A stretch of 64,000 bases of DNA, taken from positions 30,207 to 94,206 of the forward strand of contig JALEJQ010000081.1 of assembly GCA_022769565.1 (NCBI GenBank), written 5' to 3'. This stretch comes from Oscillospiraceae bacterium. Its GTDB lineage: Bacteria > Bacillota > Clostridia > Oscillospirales > Ruminococcaceae. Both the position numbers and the translations under genes were made by a program. Within the stretch, counting starts at the first letter, position 1; every line of letters starts with the position of its first letter. The notes below the pieces were generated by a model that worked only from the letters and a program-made list of their open reading frames with translations, was not told the DNA's origin and did not search any database. Of the stretch, positions 34,156 through 42,630 are shown piece after piece.

Positions 34156-35657
34156 GGGTTGCAGTCACCGCCGTTCCTCATATTTACTCCCGTAAGAGAG
34201 CCCACCGAAGCTGTGCGTTTGCCGAGGGTGCGGAAGCCTGCTCTTATGAGAACGTCCCTCATTGCAGATGGAGTAAAGGGCGAAACGGGGGACATAACAG
34301 GCGCACCGGCATTTTCAAGAGAGCATATATTCACAAGCATTACCGAAGCAATGAGAGCAATACCGTAAAGTCCCATTGTTCCGCCTGCAATTACCGCAAT
34401 GAATCTGAACACGGTAACAGGCTGGTTAAGTGACGGTATAACAAAGGAGGCGGTAACGGAAATTGCGCAGACAAGCAGCAGGGGATTGGAAATTATGCCT
34501 GCCGACACTGCCGCATCGCCTATAATAAGACCTCCAACTATTGACACCGCTCCGCCCACGCTTTTGGGCAGCCGCACTCCTGCCTCCCGTATTATTTCGT
34601 AGAAAACAAGCACAAGAAACGCCTCTGCCGCAAGGGGAAGGGGAGCAAGCTCCTCCGCTTCCGCAAGGATAACAAGCATCGTGTTGTTGAAAAGCTCAGG
34701 GTGAAAGGTCACCACCGCCACATACAGGGCAGGAAGAAAAACTGCCGCAAAAAATGCAAGATACCTTATCCAGCGTATAAGTGTGGTGTAATAGGGGCGG
34801 AAGCAGTAGTCGTCAAGGGTCTGGAAATTCTCGATAAAAAGGGCAGGGAGAATAAGGGCGAAAGGCGTTCCCTCGATAAGAACGCCTATCCTGCCCTCAA
34901 GTATCTTTGCGCAGAAAACGTCGGGGCGCTCCGTAACGGACACGCCTGAAAACATTGACAGCTTTGTGTCGTTAAGAAAAGGCTCGATATATCCGCTTGA
35001 AAGCACAGTCTCTATCTTTAGTCCTTTCAGCCGTTCCTTTACCGAGGAGACCAGCTTTTTCGGCACACGGTCGGACATATAGGTCACGATAACGTCTACG
35101 TTGCTAAGGTCTGTGACGGGGAAAAGCTCAAAAACCAACAGCGGTGACTTTATCCTTCGGCGCACAAGAGACATATTGGTCCTTACAGTTTCAACAAAGC
35201 CTTCGTGTGAGCCGAAAATGTTTCCCTCGGAGGAAGGCTCGTCCACCCCTCTTGTGGCATAACCCTGAACGCCGAGAGAAAACGCCGTGTCACAGCCGTC
35301 AATAAGGAGTACCGCAAAGCCGCTCATAAGCCGCCTTATAAGGTCGCCGTATTCCGTGGTCAGGGCTCTGTCCACCGTAAGGAGCATATGGTCTCTTATA
35401 TGTTCAAATATGCCCTCGGAGGTAATGTCGGAAGGGAGAGAAAGGTCGGTAAGTGGATTAAGGATAAGGTTTGTGATGGTGCTTGTGGAGACCATGCCCT
35501 CGAAGCAGACAAGGTTGCACTTCACCCCCGAAACAATAAAGGGGTTAAGGAGCAGGTCGGAGCTTTCCGACAGGATACGCTTTATATTTTCCGTGTTTTC
35601 GTCTATACTTTTGGAAAGACGGATATTTTTGAAATTATGGGGATTTGGAGAAACCAT
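34152..35657 (-). CDS. gerA: Germinant receptor A subunit (GerAA/GerKA)
   Basis: 501 residues, AAAGGA upstream of the ATG. A soluble N-terminal domain of about 290 residues includes RRIKSPLLVFELFPVTDLSN and RVPKKLVSSVKERLKGL. Four or five membrane helices follow, with ALPLAAEAFLVLVFYEIIRE and LPKSVGGAVSIVGGLIIGDA, very characteristic of the family. Forms the ion-channel-like oligomer of the germinant receptor. First gene of gerA-gerB-gerC-DUF421-DUF4363. Confidence 0.95.
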   Translation of the reverse strand: MVSPNPHNFKNIRLSKSIDENTENIKRILSESSDLLLNPFIVSGVKCNLVCFEGMVSTSTITNLILNPLTDLSLPSDITSEGIFEHIRDHMLLTVDRALTTEYGDLIRRLMSGFAVLLIDGCDTAFSLGVQGYATRGVDEPSSEGNIFGSHEGFVETVRTNMSLVRRRIKSPLLVFELFPVTDLSNVDVIVTYMSDRVPKKLVSSVKERLKGLKIETVLSSGYIEPFLNDTKLSMFSGVSVTERPDVFCAKILEGRIGVLIEGTPFALILPALFIENFQTLDDYCFRPYYTTLIRWIRYLAFFAAVFLPALYVAVVTFHPELFNNTMLVILAEAEELAPLPLAAEAFLVLVFYEIIREAGVRLPKSVGGAVSIVGGLIIGDAAVSAGIISNPLLLVCAISVTASFVIPSLNQPVTVFRFIAVIAGGTMGLYGIALIASVMLVNICSLENAGAPVMSPVSPFTPSAMRDVLIRAGFRTLGKRTASVGSLTGVNMRNGGDCNP

Positions 35658-35797
35658 TTTTTCATTCCTTTCGGATTAAAATATGAAAAAAATTAAGCCG
35701 ACAATTTTGCGTATGAAGATTTTTTTAATCAGCGTTTCCTTATTATTTACCGTAATTTTTAAAATATACCGTTTTTTTGAAAATAATGCTTACGACG

Positions 35798-35849
35798 AAA
35801 AAGCGGCATCGGTGATACGCAGATCTTTTCTCCGTATCATCGATGCCGC
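35798..35849 (-). terminator. Terminator after the htrA-like gene
   Basis: On the minus strand GCGGCATCGATGATACGGAG pairs with CGTATCACCGATGCCGC (one mismatch) and is followed by TTTTTCGTCG. Confidence 0.88.
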
Positions 35850-35856
35850 ATATTAT

Positions 35857-37131
35857 TCAGCTTCTGCTCTCGTCAAGCTGTAACGCTATCTCAAATTGGG
35901 TCTCCGTACTGCTGCGGTAGACCGTTATATTTACCGTATCACCTGCCGAAAACTCGTCAAGCCTTTTATTAAGCTCTTCCATGGTGTACACGCTTTCGCC
36001 GTTTAGTCCGATTATAATATCACCAAGCTCAATTCCGCTTTTGTCCGCCGCCGAATCGGGGGTAATGAACCTTACGCATACGCCTTGCGGAAGATTGTAG
36101 TATTCTGCGGTTATTTTGCTTATATCCTCGCCGCTTATGCCTATCATGGGTCTGCCCGTAACGTAGCCGTTCTCGATAAGGTCGTCGATTATGGGCTGAG
36201 CCGAGGACACGGGTATCGCAAAGCCCAGACCCTCCGCATAATCTGATATTATTTTGCTGGAATTTATTCCGATGACCTGTCCGCAGCTGTTAAGAAGCGG
36301 TCCGCCGCTGTTTCCGGGGTTTATTGCGGCGTCCGTCTGGATAAGATTCATTTCATACTCACCTACGGTTATGGTGCGGTTAAGAGCGCTGATTATTCCG
36401 CAGGTGGTGGAGCCGTAAAGCTCAAAGCCAAGGGGATTGCCTATTGCAACGGCAAGCTCGCCCTCCATAAGATCGTCGCTGTCGCCGAATTCGGCAGGAA
36501 CAAGAGCCGTTTCTCCCGGTTCTATTTTAATTACCGCAAGGTCTGTTCTGCTGTCCGCTCCGACTATGACCGCCTTATGGCTGCTGCTGTCGGAAAGCAC
36601 CGCCATCACCTCGGAAGAACGCTCGGCAATGCCGTTATCGGTATTCTGGACAACGTGGGCGTTGGTGACAATATAGCCGTCTTCCGAAATTATTATGCCC
36701 GTTCCCGTGCTTACGGAGGAATTGCTGAATTCCGAGGAAATACCCACTACCGAAGGCTTGACCTTTCTTACTATATTGGGAATGGAAACATCCTCTGTCC
36801 TTGCCGAAAGCTCGATTATGCTTTTATATGATGTTTGGTCCGGTACTTTTTCGTCTAAAACGGCATCTGCATCCTCGGCAGGTTCCTCTCCAAAGTCACG
36901 CTCCGCTTCAATTTCCGATACAGCGCTGAAGGTCTCAGCCTCCGCCTTTTCACTGTAAGTTTTATAGACGCTTACCGAAGCTACCGAAACGATAGCCATG
37001 CACATAATAAATCCTGCCGTCCTTACTGCTCCGCCTTTACGGTTCACGGCAGTTTTTACGGACTTTTCGGGATAATATGTGACCTCGGCAGCATTGTCTT
37101 TTCTTGAACGGTTTTCGTTATACTCGCACAT
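35857..37131 (-). CDS. HtrA/DegP-like serine protease with PDZ domain
   Basis: 424 residues. An N-terminal cytoplasmic tail and one membrane helix (TAGFIMCMAIVSVASVSVY, about 40-60) precede an acidic linker. The trypsin-like domain has all three catalytic residues: His in YIVTNAHVVQN, Asp in SRTDLAVIK and Ser in INPGNSGGPLLN. A single PDZ domain (ITPDSAADKSGIELGDIIIG) closes the protein. It degrades or refolds misfolded exported proteins. GAGGT upstream of the ATG. Same strand as the ger operon but with its own terminator. Confidence 0.96.
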   Translation of the reverse strand: MCEYNENRSRKDNAAEVTYYPEKSVKTAVNRKGGAVRTAGFIMCMAIVSVASVSVYKTYSEKAEAETFSAVSEIEAERDFGEEPAEDADAVLDEKVPDQTSYKSIIELSARTEDVSIPNIVRKVKPSVVGISSEFSNSSVSTGTGIIISEDGYIVTNAHVVQNTDNGIAERSSEVMAVLSDSSSHKAVIVGADSRTDLAVIKIEPGETALVPAEFGDSDDLMEGELAVAIGNPLGFELYGSTTCGIISALNRTITVGEYEMNLIQTDAAINPGNSGGPLLNSCGQVIGINSSKIISDYAEGLGFAIPVSSAQPIIDDLIENGYVTGRPMIGISGEDISKITAEYYNLPQGVCVRFITPDSAADKSGIELGDIIIGLNGESVYTMEELNKRLDEFSAGDTVNITVYRSSTETQFEIALQLDESRS

Positions 37132-37149
37132 AATTATATAAACCTCAAT

Positions 37150-37232
37150 AAAAAATCACATTTATGGGCAAAATGCTTTTGCGAAGCCTTATTGTTCTGC
37201 TTCTTTAAAGCTATTATACCCATAAATGTGAT
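37150..37232 (-). terminator. Long stem-loop between DUF368 and htrA-like genes
   Basis: ATCACATTTATGGG (37155-37168) and CCCATAAATGTGAT (37219-37232) are perfect complements, 50 bases apart. On the minus strand the second arm is followed by TTTTTTATTG, consistent with termination of the DUF368 transcript. The loop contains TATAAT on the minus strand, so it may also include the promoter of the protease gene. Confidence 0.65.
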
Positions 37233-37262
37233 AAATTAATGAAAGCCTTATAAAAATACAGG

Positions 37263-38111
37263 TCAATTAATTTTTTCCTCAGCATTTTCCGTTTTTTTCT
37301 TTTTCGAGGGCAGTTCTCCAAGCATAGGAACGGCAAGTCCTATCACAAGCATAACTATACCTACTATGCCCTGAACATCAAATTTAAAGCCTGACGGGAA
37401 AATAGACGGCACGGAACCGAGAATAAGTCCTGCGATAAAGCAGTATGTTCCCCTGCGGAATTTTTTGAGAAGCGCAGAAATGATGCCTGCCGCAGCGAAC
37501 AGACCCACCACCGCACCTGCCGCAAAAATAAGCAGTACGGGGATATTAATATCATTGACAGCCGCAATTGCCGTATCGTATGCGCCGAGAACCTTCATCA
37601 CAAGCGCACCGCTTATTCCCGGGATTATCATTGCAACAGCAGCAAGAAAAGCCGCAAAGAAAAACATTATTCCGCTGAAAAGGGTCAGACCGTCCGAGAC
37701 CGATCCGCCGCTTTCGGGTTTAACGAACAGCATACCTATCATAATGCCTGCGCCTATGAGAAAGGGTATGATATTCACGGGAGAAAGCTTGCTTTCCTTT
37801 GTGCATTCACGGTATATCAGCGGCATACTTCCAATAACAACGCCCACAAAGAAAAGCTGGGTCGGAACGTTGTAGGTGTCAAAGAGAAAGCCGAGAACCT
37901 TTGCCGCAAGAATTATGCCGATAAGCATTCCAATGCCAACGGGAACAAGAAAGGTTAGATTTTTTATCAGTTTTTTTATGTTTGGTGTGATGGCGCCGAG
38001 GAGTTCATCGTAAATTTTCATTATAACGGCAATAGTTCCGCCGCTTACGCCTGGGATAGCGTTGGCAATGCCGATAGCTGCACCTTTCAGAGCAAGAATA
38101 ATATATTTCAT
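37263..38111 (-). CDS. DUF368 membrane protein
   Basis: 282 residues from the ATG at 38111 (AGGAAAGGACG upstream). About eight membrane helices. The family mark is the repeated glycine-rich motif: AIGIANAIPGVSGGTIAVIM near the N-terminus and AMIIPGISGALVMKVLGAYD in the middle, an inverted repeat of the fold. DUF368 proteins, with DedA relatives, have been proposed to recycle undecaprenyl phosphate across the membrane (PopT-like). That role is inferred from family knowledge. Confidence 0.92.
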   Translation of the reverse strand: MKYIILALKGAAIGIANAIPGVSGGTIAVIMKIYDELLGAITPNIKKLIKNLTFLVPVGIGMLIGIILAAKVLGFLFDTYNVPTQLFFVGVVIGSMPLIYRECTKESKLSPVNIIPFLIGAGIMIGMLFVKPESGGSVSDGLTLFSGIMFFFAAFLAAVAMIIPGISGALVMKVLGAYDTAIAAVNDINIPVLLIFAAGAVVGLFAAAGIISALLKKFRRGTYCFIAGLILGSVPSIFPSGFKFDVQGIVGIVMLVIGLAVPMLGELPSKKKKTENAEEKIN

Positions 38112-38263
38112 TTCTGTTTTCGTCCTTTCCTGCATTTTACGGTACGGGTAAATAATAACATTCCTTACTATTATTGCACATTTCAATATAAAATGCAACA
38201 TTTTTTTAAGTTAAATTTTAATTGTTCCGCTCGGACGTAAGAATAAAACTCTTATTTCCTCTC

Positions 38264-38292
38264 TTGAAAAAAAATATATAATGTGCTATACT
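38264..38292 (+). promoter_or_regulatory. Promoter producing a near-leaderless transcript
   Basis: TTGAAA at 38264-38269 and TATACT at 38287-38292 with a 17-base spacer. Transcription would start near 38299-38302, at the ATG of the lipoprotein gene. Confidence 0.65.
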
Positions 38293-38301
38293 GTTAATAT
38301 T

Positions 38302-38796
38302 ATGAGAAAATATATTTTTCTGACAGCGGCTGTATGCTCTGCGGCGGTCCTGTTCTGCGGCTGTGAGGATTATTACCCCAGCAATGCGCCGAGGGAGACG
38401 GCGACAATGAAAGAAAATATCCTTACCACCGTTACTACGATCGAGACCACCCGTGCGGATACATACAGCGAATACATATCCTCGCTCCGTGAAATGGAGC
38501 AGAGTATCAGGGAAGAAGCATCCCGGACAAGCGGTATGCAGCGTGAAACTGCAGTTTCCGCAGAAATGCCCGGGCGTGAAACTGCCGTCAGCAGGGAGAC
38601 CCATGGCGCAGATACGGGTGTTACCGCTGTGACTTCCGTTCCCGAACAGGATATGCCGGAGTCTGAGACAGCAGTTACCGCCGCGTGCGAGACTGCAGTC
38701 ACGGAAGCTGTGACGGCTCCGCCCTTTGACCTTGGGGATATTCCGTCCGTCCCAAGCGAAAACGTCCAAGCCGAAACTGCCGTGACAAATCCATGA
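38302..38796 (+). CDS. Putative lipoprotein with repeated ETAV(S/T) motifs
   Basis: 164 residues. The ATG at 38302 opens a good lipoprotein signal peptide ending LFCGC (Cys21). An ATG at 38281 lies inside the promoter. There is no ribosome site in front of either, and the message seems leaderless. The mature part is low-complexity, Thr/Glu/Ala rich, with about five short ETAVS or ETAVT repeats between residues 85 and 160. No domain is recognised. metA follows 43 bases later. Confidence 0.6.
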   Translation: MRKYIFLTAAVCSAAVLFCGCEDYYPSNAPRETATMKENILTTVTTIETTRADTYSEYISSLREMEQSIREEASRTSGMQRETAVSAEMPGRETAVSRETHGADTGVTAVTSVPEQDMPESETAVTAACETAVTEAVTAPPFDLGDIPSVPSENVQAETAVTNP

Positions 38797-38839
38797 CAGC
38801 AGCATTTTTCATTTTTACAGAGAGGAAGCATTATACCCC

Positions 38840-39769
38840 ATGCCAATTAAAATACCGAATAATTTACCTGCCTATACAGTACTTAATAACGAAAATATCT
38901 TCGTTATGACCGATTCAAAGGCTCAGACCCAGGATATACGTCCGCTGAAAATAGCTATACTTAACCTCATGCCCAAAAAGATAGAAACGGAAACCCAGAT
39001 ACTCCGACTTCTGTCAAACACGCCGCTGCAGGTGGATATTGAGCTTGTTCAGACGGCTACGCATAAGTCCAAAAATACATCTCAGGAGCATCTTGTCAAG
39101 TTTTATAAGACCTTCGGGGATATAAAGAACGAGCGCTTTGACGGACTTATCATAACGGGCGCACCCGTTGAACAGATGCCCTATGAGAAAGTAGACTACT
39201 GGAACGAGCTTTGCGAAATAATGGAGTGGTCAAGGACTAACGTTTTTTCCACCTTCCATATCTGCTGGGGAGCGCAGGCAGGGCTTTATTACCATTACGG
39301 AGTGCCAAAGTACGACCTGCCACGTAAGATGTTCGGAATTTTCCCCCATAAGTCCGAAGTGCCCAACCACCCCCTTGTAAGAGGCTTTGATGAAACATTT
39401 TTTGTGCCTCATTCCCGTCATACCGAGGTAAGAAGGGCGGATATTGAAACAAATCCGTCTTTGAAAATCCTTACTTCTTCCAAAGAATCGGGTGTACATA
39501 TCATTGCCGATAAGACCAACCGTATGTTCTTCGTTACAGGTCATTCGGAATACGACCGCTTTACGCTGAAAAACGAATATTTCAGGGACATTGACAAGGG
39601 ACTTCCAATAAGCATACCCCAGCACTATTTTCCTTATGACGACCCTTCTCAGCCGCCTCACTTCAACTGGCGCTGTCACGCCAATCTTATGTTCAGTAAC
39701 TGGCTCAACTACTGCGTTTATCAGGAAACACCATATGACCTTGCCGAGCTTGTGCCCGTTGAAAAATAA
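38840..39769 (+). CDS. metA: Homoserine O-acetyltransferase, MetA family
   Basis: 309 residues. Acylates homoserine in methionine synthesis. MetA-fold motifs: [19 protein letters not shown], catalytic Cys142 in [13 protein letters not shown], His in [10 protein letters not shown], and [10 protein letters not shown]. Residue 111 is Glu (TGAPVE), and in characterised MetA enzymes Glu at this place selects acetyl-CoA while Gly selects succinyl-CoA. So it is called an acetyltransferase despite homology to succinyltransferases. GAGGAAG upstream of the ATG. No SAM-responsive riboswitch was seen. Confidence 0.95.
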   Translation: MPIKIPNNLPAYTVLNNENIFVMTDSKAQTQDIRPLKIAILNLMPKKIETETQILRLLSNTPLQVDIELVQTATHKSKNTSQEHLVKFYKTFGDIKNERFDGLIITGAPVEQMPYEKVDYWNELCEIMEWSRTNVFSTFHICWGAQAGLYYHYGVPKYDLPRKMFGIFPHKSEVPNHPLVRGFDETFFVPHSRHTEVRRADIETNPSLKILTSSKESGVHIIADKTNRMFFVTGHSEYDRFTLKNEYFRDIDKGLPISIPQHYFPYDDPSQPPHFNWRCHANLMFSNWLNYCVYQETPYDLAELVPVEK

Positions 39770-39818
39770 TTTTTTAATGTATTTTACAAGAAAATAAAAT
39801 TATTTTTTCATAAATATA

Positions 39819-39848
39819 TTGACAAGTGAATATGATATGTAGTATAAT
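39819..39848 (+). promoter_or_regulatory. Promoter of the DUF4234 gene
   Basis: TTGACA at 39819-39824 and TATAAT at 39843-39848, 18-base spacer. Confidence 0.85.
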
Positions 39849-39880
39849 TATAGCATAATAAAACGGAAGGGGTATTTCCT

Positions 39881-40216
39881 ATGATCAAAAGAAGGTCTGT
39901 AGCTACTGTTATTATCCTGACTATCGTTACCTGCGGCATTTATGGTCTGTACTGGTACTGGCAGGCAATTCATGAGCTGGACGCAGCAGGACAGAAGAGC
40001 AATATGGATCCTACATTACAGTTTGTTCTTCTTTTCCTTTATGTCGGTGGTATTATTTTTGCAATCAACGCTGACGAAAATATCAACGCTGTAAGAGCAA
40101 ACAGGGGTCTTCCCACAAAGGACAACAAGGTTCTTTGGATCATACTGTTCATCATTTTCCCGATCGTTGGGATCGGTCTTGTACAGAACGAAATGAACGA
40201 GATCGCAGACGCATAA
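39881..40216 (+). CDS. DUF4234 small membrane protein
   Basis: 111 residues. Two or three membrane helices. The N-terminal VATVIILTIVTCGIYGLYWY with its CGIYxLYW motif is the hallmark of DUF4234, and a DENINAVRANRGLP stretch lies between helices. Unknown role. It has its own promoter and a short terminator, and a DUF2752 gene follows. Confidence 0.87.
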   Translation: MIKRRSVATVIILTIVTCGIYGLYWYWQAIHELDAAGQKSNMDPTLQFVLLFLYVGGIIFAINADENINAVRANRGLPTKDNKVLWIILFIIFPIVGIGLVQNEMNEIADA

Positions 40217-40231
40217 TTTTTTACATAGGAG

Positions 40232-40267
40232 AGCGGCGGAGTTTTCTGCCGCTTTTGTTTTTGTGTT
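40232..40267 (+). terminator. Hairpin with T-run between DUF4234 and DUF2752 genes
   Basis: AGCGGC pairs with GCCGCT around GGAGTTTTCT, followed by TTTGTTTTTGTG. It ends directly at the ATG of the next gene. An AGGAG lies just before the stem. Confidence 0.7.
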
Positions 40268-40645
40268 ATGAAAGAACGTATAAAAAAAGCCGGGGTCGTG
40301 TACGCAGCAGTCGTCGCAACGGGAATAGCCGCCGCTGCGGTCATAAAGATAACAGGACGGGGGATACCCTGCATTTTTCGCCTTATTACCGGTCTGAAAT
40401 GTCCCGGCTGCGGAAATACTACCGCTGTTCTTGCACTTCTGGAGCTTGATTTTATGGGAGCGTTTGCGGCAAATCTGCTTTTTTTCCCCGAATTTGCATA
40501 TATTGCTTGGGCGGCGCTTTGCTATACTCTTGAATATGTAAAAACGGGGAAAAAACAGCTTATGCCGAAGCCCGAATGGCTGAATTGGTGCTTTCTTGGA
40601 GTTCTTGTTCTCTGGACGGTAGTAAGAAACATCATAAAAATATAA
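40268..40645 (+). CDS. DUF2752 membrane protein
   Basis: 125 residues, about three membrane helices. The family motif is clear: IPCIFRLITGLKCPGCGNTT, with the paired Cys-x-x-Cys. DUF2752 proteins have no assigned function. The ATG is immediately behind a terminator-like hairpin and has no ribosome site of its own, so expression may need readthrough and hairpin-mediated approach of the AGGAG at 40228. A GTG at residue 11 would be a weaker alternative start. Confidence 0.85.
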   Translation: MKERIKKAGVVYAAVVATGIAAAAVIKITGRGIPCIFRLITGLKCPGCGNTTAVLALLELDFMGAFAANLLFFPEFAYIAWAALCYTLEYVKTGKKQLMPKPEWLNWCFLGVLVLWTVVRNIIKI

Positions 40646-40690
40646 CAGGACTGCTTTGCCGCATAAAACGGCTCGCAGTCCTGTTTTTTA
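40646..40690 (+). terminator. Terminator after the DUF2752 gene
   Basis: CAGGACTGC pairs with GCAGTCCTG, followed by TTTTTTATAT. Confidence 0.9.
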
Positions 40691-40694
40691 TATA

Positions 40695-40855
40695 ATACTA
40701 ATTCCAAATCAACCTATAGACAAATCCGACAGCCATAACCCAGCCACTCGGCGTCAAGCTCCCTTGCAAGGCATCAAGCATTGCTGCGGTCGCTTTCCTT
40801 GATTGGCTGTGTTCTATCTGCCGTCTTTGTCTATAGAACGATTTGGAATTAGTAT
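40695..40855 (+). repeat. 161-bp palindromic element, copy 3
   Basis: Outer arms ATACTAATTCCAAATC and GATTTGGAATTAGTAT are perfect complements. CTATAGACAAA/TTTGTCTATAG forms the second stem and AACCCAGCCA/TGGCTGTGTT the third. The centre is TCAAGCTCCCTTGCAAGGCA ... TGCGGTCGCTTTCCTTGA. It lies between convergent genes. Confidence 0.95.
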
Positions 40856-40860
40856 AAGTA

Positions 40861-42630
40861 TTACTGTACAGAGGCGGTGTAGAGTTTGTAATAATCGCCC
40901 TTTTTCGCCATAAGCTCGTCATGGGTGCCGCATTCGGTGATGCCCTTGTTGGAAACATACATTATCTTGTCGCAGTTCTTTATGGTGGAAAGCCTGTGTG
41001 CGATAATGAACGATGTTCTGCCCTTCAGCAGCTCGTTCAGACCGTCCTGAAGCAGCTTTTCCGTCCTTGCGTCAATAGCGGAGGTTGCTTCGTCAAGAAT
41101 AAGTATCTTCGGGTCGCTGATAAGGGTTCTTGCAAAGGCTATAAGCTGCCGCTGACCCTGTGAAAGTGAGGCTCCTCTTTCGATAATAGGCGCTTTCAGA
41201 CCGCCGGGCATACTGTCGATAAATCCGTCGGCGTGAACTGTCTTTATTGCACGGTCTATCTCTTCGGGAGTTGCGTCCAGCTTGCCGTAGCGTATGTTGT
41301 CCTCAATTGTTCCGCTGAAAATAACGCTGTCCTGGAGCATTATGCCCATCTGCGAACGGAGGGAGTGAAGCGTTACTTCGGAAATATCCTGACCGTCAAT
41401 AAGCACTCGTCCACCCGTTGTGTCGTAGAAACGGGAAATAAGGTTAACGATAGTGGTCTTGCCTGCGCCTGTAGGTCCTACAAGAGCAACGTTTTCGCCG
41501 CTTTTTACCGAGAAGGACAGGTTTTCAAGAATGTTCTTGCTTTCATCATAGGCAAAGGTAACGTTGTCAAAGGTAACATCGCCCTTTATCTTGGGCATTT
41601 CCTTGGCATTTTCCTTGTCATTTACCGTAACAGGTTCGTCAAGGGTCTCAAAGATACGTTCAAGATAGGAAATTGCGTTGATAAAGCTGTTGAACAGGTT
41701 TGAAAGGTTCATGATAGGCTGCCAGAATCGTGCGGCATAATTTCCCATAGCAACGATAGTTCCCAGAGAAATTGATGCTGGACCTATGACCGCAAGACCG
41801 AAGAAGTATATTGCAGCGCCTATTACCGCCGAAATAGTGTCAACGGAGGGCCAAAGCAGGTTGTTGAAGGTGACCGCCTTCATCCATTTGTCACGGTAAG
41901 CCTCCGACAGCTTTTGGAAAATGCCTGAGTTTTCTTCTTCTCTTACAAAAAGCTGCGTTACCTCTACGCCCACAAGACCTTCGTGAAGGTAAGCGTTAAG
42001 GTTGGAGCTTTTGTTGGAAACAGCCTGCCACGCACGGCGCTGCTTGTTCTTGATAAGTCCGATAATAAGCGCAAGGAAGGGTACTCCGGCAAGGATCACC
42101 AGCGCCATCTGCCAGTGCACTGCAAACATGAAGATCACAATGAACACAAGGTTGAAAATTTCAAGGATAAAGTTGATGATTCCGTTTGAGAGAATGTCGG
42201 AAACACTGTTTACATAGTTGATTATGCGGACAAGTATCTTGCCGTGTGGGCGGCTGTCGTAATATTCAAAGGACAGCTTCTGAAGATGCGCAAACAGGTC
42301 GGAGCGAATGTCAAAAATGATGTCCTGACCGACCTTTGTCATTATCCTTGAACGTATGGTGGCAAAAATAACGTTCACCACAATAGTAAGCAGAAGCAAA
42401 GCCGCCATAAGAAGAAGCTGTGGTATATTTTTGTTGGGAATGGAATTGTCTATTGCAAACTGTGTGATAACAGGCGCAAAAAGTCCGATAATTACCGAAG
42501 CTGCGCTGAGTGAAAGCGAAAGTATCATCTTCCACTTGTATTTTTTTACATAAACAAGAGCCCGTTTTAAATGGCGTATGTCAAAAGGGGTCTCAAGCTC
42601 TTCATCAACGTCATATTTGTTTCTTGCCAT
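40861..42630 (-). CDS. ABC exporter half-transporter with the catalytic Glu
   Basis: 589 residues. Six N-terminal helices, then an ATPase domain. Walker A is GPTGAGKTT, Walker B ILILDEATSAID with the catalytic Glu, and the H-loop IIAHRLST. The signature is LSQGQRQ instead of LSGGQ. Its ATG immediately follows the stop of the second half-transporter, so the two form one heterodimer (BmrCD/TM287-288 type). Such pumps export drugs, lipids or peptides; here the substrate is unknown. Confidence 0.95.
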   Translation of the reverse strand: MARNKYDVDEELETPFDIRHLKRALVYVKKYKWKMILSLSLSAASVIIGLFAPVITQFAIDNSIPNKNIPQLLLMAALLLLTIVVNVIFATIRSRIMTKVGQDIIFDIRSDLFAHLQKLSFEYYDSRPHGKILVRIINYVNSVSDILSNGIINFILEIFNLVFIVIFMFAVHWQMALVILAGVPFLALIIGLIKNKQRRAWQAVSNKSSNLNAYLHEGLVGVEVTQLFVREEENSGIFQKLSEAYRDKWMKAVTFNNLLWPSVDTISAVIGAAIYFFGLAVIGPASISLGTIVAMGNYAARFWQPIMNLSNLFNSFINAISYLERIFETLDEPVTVNDKENAKEMPKIKGDVTFDNVTFAYDESKNILENLSFSVKSGENVALVGPTGAGKTTIVNLISRFYDTTGGRVLIDGQDISEVTLHSLRSQMGIMLQDSVIFSGTIEDNIRYGKLDATPEEIDRAIKTVHADGFIDSMPGGLKAPIIERGASLSQGQRQLIAFARTLISDPKILILDEATSAIDARTEKLLQDGLNELLKGRTSFIIAHRLSTIKNCDKIMYVSNKGITECGTHDELMAKKGDYYKLYTASVQ

